Shown here piece after piece: positions 44,650 through 56,919 of a stretch of DNA of 64,000 nucleotides; position 1 is the first letter of the stretch, and every line of letters starts with the position of its first letter. Where the stretch lies: positions 76,606,724-76,670,723 of the forward strand of contig NC_134846.1 in NCBI RefSeq assembly GCF_965363235.1, given 5' to 3'. This stretch comes from Mytilus galloprovincialis. Its lineage: Eukaryota; Mollusca; Bivalvia; Mytilida; Mytilidae. The notes below the pieces were generated by a model. That model saw only the letters and a program-made list of their open reading frames with translations, was not told the DNA's origin and searched no databases. Position numbers and translations under genes: made by a program.

Positions 44650-46107
44650 AGGCATACATTTGAATTATATCAACACCAATAATACATATAAAACATACAT
44701 CAACACAGACTATGTGACAGAATAGCAGAAGGTGTTGTAGTAATAAACAAACATTATTTTAACATTTCAGTTCTAAGCTTAAAAGATCTAAATATAATTT
44801 AGCTAAATTACACAGCTCTTTTACATTGTTAGTGCTCATCAGTTTAACAAATTTGTACATCGAACTATTGCAAATTTTTTATAGGGGCCAGCTGAGGCCA
44901 TGTCCGGGTGCGGGATTTTCGCTCTGCATTGAAGACCCATTGGCCTTCGGCTGTTTTCTACACTTTGGTCGGGTTGTTTTCTCTTTGACATATTCCCCAT
45001 TTCTATTCTCAATGTTATTTGTTATAATACTATAATTGATATATAACTGTCAACATTCAGCTTTGTACTTTTCCTTTAAAGTTATCTCTTATTTACAGAA
45101 AAGACCTCGATTTATATTAGAACATGTAATATTCAGCCAAATATATTTTTAGTTACAATTTATTGTCAATTAGTTTCCTCGGAAGAGTTTGATTTCCCTC
45201 TTTATATGAAGTAGATACAAAAATCAATGTATTTTATCTTTCTTTAAAACTTGATGAAAACACATTTAATCTAAAAAAATATATTTCACAACTTTTACAT
45301 TTTAGTACAAAGATAATTATGAAACAAAGAACCCAATTTGTAAACTAAATACGTTACGATCATTGAATATAATCCGTATTGTTTTCATCTGTGTATTTTT
45401 TGGTATTTTTGGGTATACCTAACAAATGACAAAAAAAACTACTAAAAGGAGTTTTGTCACATAAATGGCGATTTTTTTTAATTATTTCCAATTGATATCT
45501 CTACTTGATACTCTGTGAACGACAAACATACCAGTAATTTAACACCTCCAAAAAATATATATAATGACGAAACCATAAACTGCTTTCTCGTAAGAGCTTA
45601 TGCTTTTATCTGATCTTTCAAATACATTGTGTTTTTGCTCACCTTGTAATATTGTAAACAAACTAAACCAGCAATGCAATATCTACAAAAATAAGGAGGC
45701 CGAGTGTAGGGCGCTCGAAAACATTATATATGTGCATGTTCCAAGTTAGAAACCTGTAAATAAGTAGTTGTTCATATCTGTTTTTCGTTTATTGTACTTA
45801 CATCATAATTTAAATCATTGTATTTCTGTTTTTTTTGTTTTTGTTTTGTTTTACATTTTTCAAACATAGTCTTATATAGATTTTAATACGCCATGGTTTT
45901 TCTCACTTGAAGGCTGTACGGTGACATTTCACGAGTCCAAGTTATTTTATGGGCACTGGTTGATAGATCTCATGCATTGCCATTCATTCCACATTGTCAA
46001 GTATTTTCACTGACCATTACAATTAATTTACTATTTTGGAAATGCATCCGTTCAAGAAATGTGTTTTATGTTATCGCTGGTTACTGGTTTGTTGTTTGCC
46101 CATTACC
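44650..46107. other. Non-coding mosaic with repeat fragments
   Basis: Holds an inverted family B piece (44915-45016) and fragments of the composite repeat seen at 56920-57375 (45740-45800 and 45898-45960). Otherwise AT-rich with no gene. Confidence 0.5.
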
Positions 46108-46117
46108 GAAATATTTG

Positions 46118-47065
46118 GGTCCTACTAAAATGCGCCCGGGAGCGCCCGGGTGAAGAAAAAGCGCCCGGGGAAAAGAAAAAGCGCCCAGAGAAGAAAATAT
46201 CGCGCCCGGGGAAAATATATTTTTGTTAAGTTATGAACATTGATTTTTTTTTTAATTTTAGACAAGTAATTTGCAAATTCAGATAATAGAAATTTGTAAT
46301 AAAGCACTTGAAAAACAAGTATGAATATTTCAATTTTAACAATAATATATGAATACTATTTCGAAAGACTGATAATAATTGATCACAGTTTATGCGGAAG
46401 ATTTATGAAATGTAAGACATCAAAAGACATGTTTTTCAAAAACGATATCAAAATGAAAAATGTATAAGACAACTCAAATCTCACAGATAAATATTAATTT
46501 AATCAAAATTAAAAGAGGTACACATAATAAATTAGCAAAAACAGTGTACCGAAGTTAAAACAAAGGGGTAAAACGCAGGTGTTAGGTTTAAATTTAAGTC
46601 TAAGCATTAAAACCATGAGATAAGCATAGCCATTGAAACAGTTTCAGTTTATAAAAAGATGTAATAAATCTATCTCAGCATCTGTATAAAAATTTGTTCA
46701 CCATGCAGTTGCGAAAATATTAGACCTCAGGCATCGATTATTTTTAGTAACAAAATATACATTTTGATCCAGGACAATGTCTTTCAGGATTCTTCTATAT
46801 ACTCTTATCTATATTTATTTACTAAACTTATATACAATTTTGAAATCTAAAATGCAAATGTGCAACAACACTTTAGATGTAGCATCGTACATATCCCCAT
46901 TTATATTAAGGACAAAACAAGCAATGATTAGTTATTTTTTAAGGAAAAACATATTGTTATAAAATATTATTATTTTCTTCTCCCGGGCGTTGATTTTCTT
47001 CTCCGGGCGCTATTTTTCCTTCTCCGGGCGCTTTTCCTTTTCCCCAGACGCTTTTTAGTAGGACC
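46118..47065. mobile_element. TIR element with GCGCCCGGG-rich ends and 10-bp target duplication
   Basis: Ends are GGTCCTACTAAAA and its complement. Just inside, both ends carry repeats of GCGCCCGGG separated by A-rich spacers (GAAGAAAAA), four or five per end, in inverted orientation. The 700-bp core is AT-rich with no transposase. GAAATATTTG flanks both sides (46108-46117 and 47066-47075). A 9-10-bp duplication would fit a Mutator-like element, but the family is not proven. Confidence 0.85.
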
Positions 47066-47407
47066 GAAATATTTGACAGATTTTTATATCAATCTTTAAA
47101 AAGTTTGACATCGAAACATTACAAAGGCGTATATATGTACAGAATGTATATTTCAAAGTAAAATATTAATGGCATGCTCCGAACACATTCTAAAAAGCAC
47201 ATTATCACTTATTGTTTTGAAATAAAAAGTTACAATTGTAGTAAAGTAGAAAATCTTCATTTCACATTTTCCTTCAATATACAATAGAGTTATCCTTCTT
47301 TGAACCGAATTTTATGGCATTGGTTCTCCGTATATAGTTGATGCCTGCTTCTAAGATTTTGCAAATATTTTTTATACACTAATTTAGTCACCAGTTTCTT
47401 CCTCGAA

Positions 47408-47740
47408 GGTATCACCAGCCACTGTTGACGAACGTGTTGACCCAAAAGATATCACCAGTAAATGTTGACGAACGTCTCAAAAGTTATCACCAGCCACTGT
47501 TGACGAACGTTTCCTCACCAAAATTATCACCAGCCCGGCAGTTGACGAACGTTTCCTCTCAAAAGTTATCACCAGCCACTGTTGACGAACGTTTCCCCCC
47601 AAAATTTATCACCAGACACTGTTGACAAACGTGTCGTCCCAAAATATATCACTAGTCAATGTTGACGAACGTGTCGTCCCAAAGTTTATATCAACACTCA
47701 CTGTCACAGTTGAAGAACGTTTCGTCACCGAATGTACCAC
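47408..47740. repeat. ~40-bp minisatellite
   Basis: GTTGACGAACGT recurs at 47424, 47464, 47499, 47541, 47581, 47621 (one substitution) and 47661, with CACCAGCCACT between copies. A 66-codon frame runs through it but is a by-product of the repeat. Confidence 0.85.
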
Positions 47741-47769
47741 CAGTGAAGCCGTCAACACTCATGTGCTGA

Positions 47770-50085
47770 CATGAAATATCATTGATACGATTATTTTTTG
47801 TAAATAAATTGTTCTTAAATCTTTTTTAAGAAAGTTTTTTCCACACTCAGGCAAATATGACCTCAGGGAATTGCAGGGACAAGAAATTGTAACTCCATGG
47901 AATTCTTTGATGTGCTGAACCAGACCTGTCACAATTTTTTTGAATGTTTGGTTTCTGGAGCCCTCAAATTCGTAATTGATTTAGAAAAAAAGCTGGCGTA
48001 TAAGGATAAATAGGAGTTACAGGATAGACAAAAAAATCCACGTAAATTTCATTTCACAAACTGCTTGCAAAAATAAAGAGTTTTAACCTTTTCTTACATA
48101 TAATGATTATTAGATTTAATTAACAATCAACAAAAAAAAATGTTTAAATTATTACATGTCGCATGTGTCTGGTCCCTGTTTTTATAATGATTTTTACAGA
48201 TTAATTACAAGAACACTGAAATGTCAGGAAAAAAGAGGCGCACGTAATCAATCACATCAGTTGTCAATGTCAACATCTTTAGTAATTTATATGCAAATAT
48301 ATATTGATAAGGTGCAAATTAAATGATTAAGAATTTTAAAATTATTGTTAACCTATATACACAACCTTGGAATTTCCCAGTTCAAACAAACGTTTATGGT
48401 AGTGATTAATCATTTAATAAATTACTGAATAAGGCTGACGTTTTTTTTTTCTATGCTGCCGTTCCAAAAATGGCATACTTCGAAACTATGCCATATGTGT
48501 AGCTAAGGACGAGTCTAAGATTGTGATCATATCCATTTTATATTTTACAATGCGTATTTCATAAATTCATATTAACAATAAATTCGTATTTTGTTCTAGT
48601 TCGAATCATTTTCATAACAATGGTAGAATCCAAAGCCTGTATCCGACTTAAAGACTTATTGTACATGTGCAACTAGCAGCTAGCTTCCCTCGAATCATTC
48701 AAGAAATGCATTAAAACGATAACACATCCAAACAACATCTCTTAGAAAAAAATGACCAATTTCAATTATTCCACATGTATAAAAGTTGTCAAAATAATTC
48801 CAAACTGCGATCGATGTATGAATTTGGTTGGTTATGTAATGTTATGCTTGTCATTTCTAAAGTTAACATCTATATTTGTATGTCATGTTTTTCTTTTCTT
48901 TGTCTGCTATATATTTTTACGATAAAAGATCCAATGGAGAAAAATGTCGGAAAAAATGCTATTTGTTGGCATTATCCCACTTTTGTCTTTCCTAATGTTG
49001 ACCTAGTTGTAGATTTGTAGTTCTTGTCTTGATAATCATCATTGCTTATTATTTCTCTCTGTCCCTTATACAGATAATAGATTAAACAAAATGGGCTTAT
49101 TTTTCTGATCAATTTTGCTCTACATTTTCTCTCTCTCCGTATATATTTCAACAGCTGTTCACCCTAATATTTACAGATTCAAACTGCATTGCAGATATAT
49201 TCAATAAATTTCTTGCAAACATCTCTGAGGTGTTAATATCAATACTTTTCTATGGATTAGAACATACTCACCCCTTCTCGTCCAATGAATAGTCAGTTTT
49301 TAGCCCTCTAATTTTCATAGTACATGGTTTTCCATGCACTATGAAATGCTATACATGAATGACTTTTCATTGTCAGTTAATTATGAAAGTGAACTCTTTT
49401 AATAGTTGCACTAACGAAGTGTTCAATCCCTTAAGGCATTTTCCTTGGGAAAATAGCCTACTGATTAAAGATGAAGGAGCAAAGATTAATTATTTTTTTT
49501 TAATTTTGCAAAATTTCATGCATTTTCTAATGAAACACATATATAGAATACAACAAAAAAAATGGTAAGGTTGAATAAAATGATATTTATTTAATTTATA
49601 TACCATGTATTATACCTTACATTTGAGAGAATTATTTTCTTTTTCTTTCAAAAATACACAATGCCAGACTGCTGATATATAAAGCAAAGGATTGTTTTCG
49701 GAGAAACACAGTTACATTTAAATTTATCAATAAAAAGTAAGCATTTAATGTTGAATGGTCTGAATTCAAATATTCTTACAGAGATTTTTATATTTATAAA
49801 AAAAAATCAAATTTCAAAAAGGGGATTTCCATAGCATTGTGTTGGTTTTTAAAATAAAAAAATCTAAAGATATATATTAAGTATTAAATTTTACCTGAAG
49901 CAGAAGAAAAACAATTTCCTTCACAAACTATGTCAGTGGTATTTCATTTTATCCATTGAATTGATCACTACCTATGTTTTATATTTAGTTCATTATAAAA
50001 ATTGAACTCTTATTTAGGTTTGAATATTACAATGGGAAAAGATAGTTGTGTAAGGTCACTCGAAAGTGTGAATATGTTCTAAATT
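47770..50085. other. AT-rich sequence, nothing recognised
   Basis: No supported exon, RNA gene or repeat boundary. The longest frame is 81 codons without family features. Confidence 0.5.
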
Positions 50086-50182
50086 GGTCAGACAATACTT
50101 GGTCATGTTTCATGAAGATTTAAGCCCTCGGCTTCGCCTTGGGCTTAAATCTTCATAAAACATGACCAAGTATTGTCTAACC
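50086..50182. mobile_element. Short near-perfect hairpin (MITE-like)
   Basis: Arms 50086-50127 and 50141-50182 pair with two mismatches around the 13-nt loop TCGGCTTCGCCTT. The arm ends read GGTYAGACAATACTTGG. No clear target duplication. It could be a tiny palindromic element or, if transcribed, a miRNA-like fold. Confidence 0.7.
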
Positions 50183-50189
50183 TATAAGT

Positions 50190-51350
50190 ATCAATCACAA
50201 TATGATTGCAAATGAGAACTGTTCACCAGAGAACAATTATTAAGAATGAGAATAACAAAAGCTCACAGTATGACCTTCAACAATGAGCAAACCCTAACCT
50301 TATTTAACCCATTGAAAGAGGTGTAATCCCCTGCAACAGTTTATGTTTTTTTAAAACCTGAACCATAGACAATCATATTCAGTTTATTCTTCGAGACTTG
50401 TATATATATATATATATATTTGTTCTTTTGAGAGATATCATACCTTATGAAAACTATTTTTCATTCTACAAATAGAACTACACAAAGCCGCATTTCTCTG
50501 GGAGACGTATCGGATCGGTTGACTACAATATCTTTATGTTCACTTTTGCTATTTTCAGTAAATCACCTCGGCATACGGACGCTTCCTCTCCCTCACCCAC
50601 CCACCAAATAAAAGAAAAAAAGAATAAACAACAAAAATTAAGATCTTCCCTAACTTTACATAATTTAATAGACATAAACCAGGTTAATACAAATTTTAGT
50701 AGATATTCTATTCCAGAAGTATATACGTCAAACCAGTTGTAAAAAAGTATATTGACACATAGGGAACTGACCTTTAGCTGATCCATCATGTAATATATCA
50801 TGTATTTCTTACTTCATAAATCTTACATAAATATCACAAAAATCATTAATATTATCTGTGAATTTGTGTTCCAAGTGTAATATAAATATAGGTAAATTGG
50901 TCCGAGGTTTTGTAGTTGCGTTAGAATATTTTTGGACTGATATAATATTACCAATATCAAGAAAAAAACTCGACAGTTATAGGACTTATAGGGTGAAAAT
51001 ATAAACCCAGTGCATGATTCTTCACAGTGTCACCAAAAGGGTATAACACACGGATATCAAAATTAATTGATCATAAAGACATTCCAAACGACTGAAAGCT
51101 GATCGCAATATAGGCTTGATATATCAAGATGCATTGCCCATAACCTCCCCCGTCGCTCACACATTGCAGAGTGCAATGCTTTACAGGTGATCACTTTGAT
51201 AGATAAAAACGAAAGCGATTCTAGAGAACAAAAATAAAAGGTTGCCGAATAAACCTTTACAGTTTTCTTCCTCGTTAACTGAACTACGGTTTTAGATTAA
51301 AAGTATCAGGAATTAATCTAAGTCCATTTTCTCCCAATGTACGCAGAGAC
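50190..51350. other. AT-rich sequence, nothing recognised
   Basis: Contains a (TA)n run at about 50402-50420; no gene is supported. Confidence 0.5.
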
Positions 51351-51389
51351 TTGGAATTATCATGGGAAAGTTTTTTTTATAAATTTCCT

Positions 51390-51640
51390 GTTGACAAAAC
51401 TTTTAATTTTTCGAAAACTAAGGATTTTCTTATTCAAGGCATAGATTACCTTAGTCGTATTAGGCACAATATTTTGAAATTTTGGATCTTCAATGCTCTT
51501 CAACTTTGTACATGTTTGGGCTTTTATAACTATTTTGGTATGAGCGTCACTGATGTATCTAATGTAGACGAAACTCGCGTCTGGCGTACTAAATTATAAG
51601 CCTGGTACCTTTGATAACTATTTCTGAACTGAACCACCAG
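51390..51640 (+). repeat. Dispersed repeat containing GAAACTCGCGTCTGGCGTAC
   Basis: I recognise this segment (ATTCAAGGCATAGATTACC through GAAACTCGCGTCTGGCGTAC) as a widespread bivalve repeat, from memory; there is no second copy in this window. The 82-codon frame across it is incidental. Confidence 0.5.
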
Positions 51641-52157
51641 GAAAACAAAAGGTCTCGTCTTCGAGGCAAATTTTCACGTATTCTTCACCTATTTTTCAAT
51701 ATCAATCTACAGCTCATCTAAAATAGTATAGACTACTACACAATCTTCTTTAAAACAAGAGGGTGAATGGACAACCTTGTCTAGTCTTTTTTTTTATATA
51801 CACAAGAATATTTTCTTTATTGGTTGTAATGTAATTTATTTTCTTGCAAAATAAACAAGATGTCCTACATCTGAACTACATAATAAAAGCAAATAAAAGT
51901 CATTCTAAAGTGTTAAATCACATTATGCGTTATGAAGCATTTCTTGGATTTCAAGATCGTTATACATAGCAACATTTAAGATTCATAGGATAAATAGTTT
52001 CATCTTTAAAATGGCAGCAATGATATATGAAAACCAAAGTTTTGAAACCGTGGTTTTCATCTGTGTACGTATCTTTAATATCTACTCAGAAACTATAAAT
52101 TGCCATCCTACGAAAAGGTAATCACATACCACTGTTTTAGAATCTTCGATAATAATT

Positions 52158-54050
52158 TCATGGGAATACAACAATTAAATCAGATCCTGCTTGAATATAC
52201 CATGACGCTTCTTCATGATCAAAATAAAATCGTTTGCCTTTTGTTGAAACTGGAAAAGATTTGTCGACATTAATTATTCTATCATCAACTAAAATGTTAC
52301 TTACAGCTTTCAAATTGTCATTTATATATTTTGAAAAGTAACATGAGTAATACGGATATTTGTTGATAAAATTCGTTTCGTATAAAACAAGTCTGGTTGT
52401 GTCAGCTACTATAGAGAATCTAAATAAAACATTGCTTCCATCCGTATAACGTAAGCGGATGCTGTTTGATTCTGCGTTTATTTCAGTTGTAGCTATTGCA
52501 ACTGAAGAAAATTTATTTCTAAAACCGAGGTTTGGACCTATAAATATACCAGAAGGTTCGCTAATTGCTTCTGGATAGCTTTCCATCAATGGTCGCAACT
52601 CTGCTAATGTGTATAACATCAACCTGCCATCTGAATGAAGTGTAATCACTTTGTAGTATGGTGCACGTCTGCCTTTCCGCGCCATAATGCACACCTGATC
52701 CACGAATCGTCTGTTTCCTGGAGCATGAGCAGAACTGAGTACCATTTTAGTATTGGAATGTGATGAATGTTGTAACCCGTATACTTCTAGTTGACTGTCA
52801 TGAAACAAATCTAGCGTAGACACAATCGGATCATCAGACTGAAGGTCAAACTGTATAAAATCTATTTTCACGGGCAATGTAGATCCAGAAAATGAAATTC
52901 GAATAGTATTTGGTGCCTTATGTGAAAAAGCACCTCTTTTAACAATCCAGAAATGAGTTCTAGAGGTAGGATTGAATATTCTACGTTCAACGGTAGACCA
53001 TTTCCATTTTTTATGATTAAAGTACTGAAATCTTACGAGCGACATTTTAGGATTAACTAATCCCAAAGAAAATGTCCCAGACACGGCTCCTCTTTCAAAC
53101 TGAATTGGTGTGGAAAATTTGATATATATAACAGACGAGGTTGGATTATAAATAGTTCCAGGCATCAGCTTTGGATTGATTTGAAGCTTTTCTGCATCAA
53201 ATGATAAGAAACCAGTGGCACCAAGACCTAGATCCTTGTTAGAATTGTCATTTTTTCCTAATGTCCATAATGTTATATTTTTTACGTAACATTTTGGAGT
53301 TGCTTCAAATTCGTCTTCCCATTTTAAACCTAATCCAGAATTGTTGAGATATTCCGAATGTGCAGATATCTGCATCCCAATTAAATAGTTTGTTTGTAAA
53401 CACATAAAAACATTGTACTTATCAATACATTGGAATGGTTGTATATTCGTTAACAAGTTCACTATTTCTGTTTTATCTCTGTGTACGTTTGGAGGAGGCA
53501 GTTGTGAAAACATAACATATTCAGTAAGAGCTTTGGTGCAAAAGAACACTTCATTACTTGGTTGGTTCTCTAATTGAAATTCAAGACTATCTAGTTCAGT
53601 TCCATAATTGTCAGATAAATTAATTAGAATCCTCAAAGTGTGGTATCCAGGAGACAGCAATATAGGGTATGTCAAAGGCCCTGTTTCGGAGAAAACATTC
53701 CACATATGTCCCCAGTTAGTTCGGAAAATAGTTTCAAACTCTGCGACTGTTTGATTATTCATAAATAGGAGAACATGGTCTGCCAAGCCGTCATTTGAAT
53801 ATCTTATATTAGTCACAGTTATTTTAGTCAGAGCAGAAAGACAAAACTTGATATCAATATACTCCTCTTCGTATAGAAGCAGTGTTCTTTTCATCGAACC
53901 TCCACCTCTCCACATTACCCGGTCCTGGTGTCGAGATAAATCTGCAGAATCTTCAAATTCGATTGTGACCCTATTGCCCTTGTGTCGAGCACCATAAACC
54001 GTGCATATGATAGACAAAATTACTAGTAATATAGGTAACATGTTTCTCAA
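52158..54050 (-). CDS. Intronless secreted protein of unknown function, 630 aa
   Basis: The N-terminus (MRNMLPILLVILSIICTVYG) is a typical signal peptide, and no other membrane segment is visible, so the product is probably secreted. Residues ~25-160 (VTIEFEDSADL ... GYHTLRILINLSDNYGTELD) resemble a jelly-roll carbohydrate-binding (CBM6/35-like) domain, with Glu near the start and a GxHxLxI..D..G.ExD pattern; this is a visual impression. The remainder is beta-rich, with scattered cysteines and several N-glycosylation sequons (NQT, NLS, NNS, NIT), and matches no family I can name. It is a single uninterrupted frame in a genome where the neighbouring genes have introns. Upstream on the minus strand, ATTGG (about 54118) and a GATAAAAGG box (about 54100) may form a promoter. 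No transposon ends were found beside it. Confidence 0.8.
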   Translation of the reverse strand: MRNMLPILLVILSIICTVYGARHKGNRVTIEFEDSADLSRHQDRVMWRGGGSMKRTLLLYEEEYIDIKFCLSALTKITVTNIRYSNDGLADHVLLFMNNQTVAEFETIFRTNWGHMWNVFSETGPLTYPILLSPGYHTLRILINLSDNYGTELDSLEFQLENQPSNEVFFCTKALTEYVMFSQLPPPNVHRDKTEIVNLLTNIQPFQCIDKYNVFMCLQTNYLIGMQISAHSEYLNNSGLGLKWEDEFEATPKCYVKNITLWTLGKNDNSNKDLGLGATGFLSFDAEKLQINPKLMPGTIYNPTSSVIYIKFSTPIQFERGAVSGTFSLGLVNPKMSLVRFQYFNHKKWKWSTVERRIFNPTSRTHFWIVKRGAFSHKAPNTIRISFSGSTLPVKIDFIQFDLQSDDPIVSTLDLFHDSQLEVYGLQHSSHSNTKMVLSSAHAPGNRRFVDQVCIMARKGRRAPYYKVITLHSDGRLMLYTLAELRPLMESYPEAISEPSGIFIGPNLGFRNKFSSVAIATTEINAESNSIRLRYTDGSNVLFRFSIVADTTRLVLYETNFINKYPYYSCYFSKYINDNLKAVSNILVDDRIINVDKSFPVSTKGKRFYFDHEEASWYIQAGSDLIVVFP

Positions 54051-54059
54051 GTTGTTGTC

Positions 54060-55397
54060 TGATCAACTGTGAAATATGAAATGATATTGTTACCTTTTAT
54101 CAATAGACACGCCCTCCAATCAAAATAGTTATGAGTGTTGAATGATAACGAGAAATAATATTAATGCAAAAATTACGAATAATATTCGAATAAAACACCA
54201 CAAACTTTTTTGATTGCCTGATTAATAAAAAAATTATGTCATAATCCCAATGAAATATTTCATTCCATAAATCTAGTTATTAGCATGACTATGTACTTTA
54301 GTTGTAAAACCCTATTTTGTTAATTTTCTTGAAATTCAAATCGATGCTGTCGTTATGTTTTCTGAACTTAAAACAATGCTTTCTTTTTTTAAATAAAGGG
54401 GGAATAGGACAACCTTGTCGAACAAAATGAATAAAGAAATGTCTAAAACTATGCGCTTAAATTGATATTTTACTAAGAACGGAAGTACTGTACTATGTAA
54501 TTAATTGGTAAATAAAAAGCAGTAATTTTGTTTAACAAATAATTTTTATTGTTGAATTTGCAGAGTAAGATCTTATTTCAAGTGTCCATGCGGTTCTAAT
54601 TCTTCCTACTACACAAATCCTTGACTGGACGGTTAAAAAATATAAACTAGATTTTAATGTATACGGTTGTATGGAGAATGTGGCATATCATTTAGAAATC
54701 GGCGAAATTAAACTCCGTGTTGAAAAAAAGATATACATGTATAAAGATACATAAAAGATGTACTTATTGTATTAATAACATTAGAAGTAATGAGATTTAC
54801 AATATAATAAAACAAAATGCTTGGAGTTACATCGATGATAGATGTCAATATATTTTTCATTTTTTAAAAGATGTCACAATCTGACAAACGTGGGTTTTAT
54901 AGTATGTAATAACATTTTATTATTTGGTTTAAAAAAACGCGACCTTTTCACTGTGGTTAATCGTTGGTTTATATGTTATTTGTATCTTTTTTAAAATTAT
55001 GATTCAATAGAATATCTATTTTTGTCTTCTTCAAAATTGAGTAATAATGAAGCATTGTGTTTTTCACTTGTCATGATATTTATGTTTGTTACACCCAAGT
55101 TACAAATAACGAGACATATGAACCGTAATTACTAGTAATATGAATCTTGACGAACATAAATCAACAAACAATTATTCAAATTGAGCTGGGGTCAAACTTT
55201 TGCTTTAAAATACAATCAATGCTTTAAAGATACAAAACAAACAAATGCATAATGGATATATTATTTCATGTATCATATACATATACTGTTTACTCTTTAG
55301 AAGTTAAATAAGTCTTTATTGTTATATGAGCATACACATATGTAATAAATACTAAGCAACAACAACAATTATACTAAATTGAGATCAATACATAACT
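54060..55397. other. AT-rich sequence upstream of the 630-aa gene
   Basis: Apart from the putative promoter elements near 54100-54120, nothing is recognised. Confidence 0.5.
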
Positions 55398-55640
55398 GTT
55401 ACATGTGGAGCAACATCTGCTTACCCTTCCGTCGTTACTGAGATCACCAACAGTTTTTGATGGGTTCGTGTTGCTCAGTCTCAGGTTTTCAGTGTTGTGT
55501 TGTGTACACTGTTGTTTGTCTTTTGTTCTTTTTTCTTTCTCTCTTTGTTGTTTGTTTGTTTTTTTTTTTTGGTCACCAGGCGTTGTCAGTCTATTTTCGG
55601 CTCATTAAATTGAATGCCTTTTGGTATCTTTAGCCTCCTT
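55398..55640 (+). repeat. Dispersed repeat family A, copy 3
   Basis: TTACATGTGGAGCAACATCT, CTGAGATCACC, GTTCGTGTTGCTCA and GGCGTTGTCAGTCTATTTTC match 58945-59175 and the inverted copy at 38050-38300. Confidence 0.75.
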
Positions 55641-56440
55641 CCACTGAACTCAACCTCATAAAGACTTTGCTATCAAGAACTTTAGCAGGACCTCTAGATT
55701 TTCAGAAGTCAAATAATTGTAGAAATTACTTTTCATCTTCTAATGTTTTACATGTTCGACACGTTTTCTTTATTTCAAAGTAAATATATATATCTTGGAT
55801 TCTCCAAACGACGTCAAATTTAACATGATAATAAAATAAGATTTCAAATCGACAGTTGATTATTTGGCACTCTAATAGAAGTTTTTCTGTTCTCAAACCG
55901 CCGTCCAGTTTTTGGTTTTTAAATATATTTTTTTTTTTTAAAAGTCTTAATTTTGATTTCACAAATTTATCAAAGAGGTATACCGATTATTATATCAATT
56001 TCAATTGGTATATCTTATCTGGTCCCTTTCATGACCACAACTCTAAATGTTGTAGATATAATGTCTGGGAATTTCTCATATTGTCCTGGAATTTCAAATA
56101 TTTCTGTCAAACACAACTATTTTTTTGTACCATGCAAAGAACATCGCCAGTATTTGTCGTATGTCATATCTCAATGTTTTCGTTATCTGAGGGAGTTGAC
56201 GACATATGCTTAGACAGCTGTCTTTTGCTGAAGATTGTATTTTGGCTTATAGATGGCTTTCTGTTTATTCTGTCTTGTTATTGCTGTCTCAAAGACATAA
56301 ACCCACATCTCCTTTTAATCAGACGTATGCATGTTAAAAATGAGTAAACGAAGATAACAAAACAGTAGTGTTCATCTGCAGATATTTGATGTTGGAGCTT
56401 GCCTTGAAAAGATTTGGTTTTGAGGTTTGGTTGTACCTGT
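55641..56440. other. No gene supported
   Basis: A 163-codon frame at 55856-56347 overlaps an 86-codon frame. Both are Phe/Ser/Cys-rich with no domain signature and I do not accept either as a gene. Nothing else is recognised. Confidence 0.45.
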
Positions 56441-56454
56441 AGAAAACTTATTTC

Positions 56455-56577
56455 AAACGGGATAGCAGATCGTCATTTTTACGGAAATGTTGTTAACCGT
56501 GTCCGTAAATTTAGAACTGATCCTGGTAAACTTATCGCTCCCTTAAATAAACGTATTCTAAAAGGTTACCAATTCTA
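56455..56577 (+). pseudogene. Decayed retroelement ORF fragment (C-terminal end)
   Basis: Translation gives a ~40-residue peptide ending in a stop, including DRHFYGNVVNRVRKFR and PLNKRILKGYQF. The pattern YG..V.RVRKFR..P.KL..PL.KRI.KGY recalls the end of mollusc retroelement reverse-transcriptase ORFs. Upstream the frame decays. Family assignment is uncertain. Confidence 0.4.
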
Positions 56578-56919
56578 AACTGTAATAAGATCATTAAATA
56601 TTGTTTTTATTGGTATAAATATTGATTTTGTTATCAGTAAATTAAAAGCAAACTAAATATTACTAGTATGTTATATACATATACACATTCATGGATCTAC
56701 AATCTGTCGATACCTGTATCTTGGCATTGCACAAGGTCATGTTTTTCTCTGACTGTTTATAACGTCTTTACACTAAATCCATTGGATGTTGAATGTGTAC
56801 GGATTGATAATTTAGTCTTAGATGCATGATTTTTTTTTATTAGTTGTTATATAGTGGCTTTGAACTAGCTTTCGATTAACTGTGAGTATTCTCAGATCTG
56901 TTCGTAGTGTCTTTTTGTT

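Noticed and set aside
55856..56347. 163-codon plus-strand frame
   Set aside because: Low-complexity hydrophobic composition, an overlapping competing frame, no start context or domain, and no splice support.
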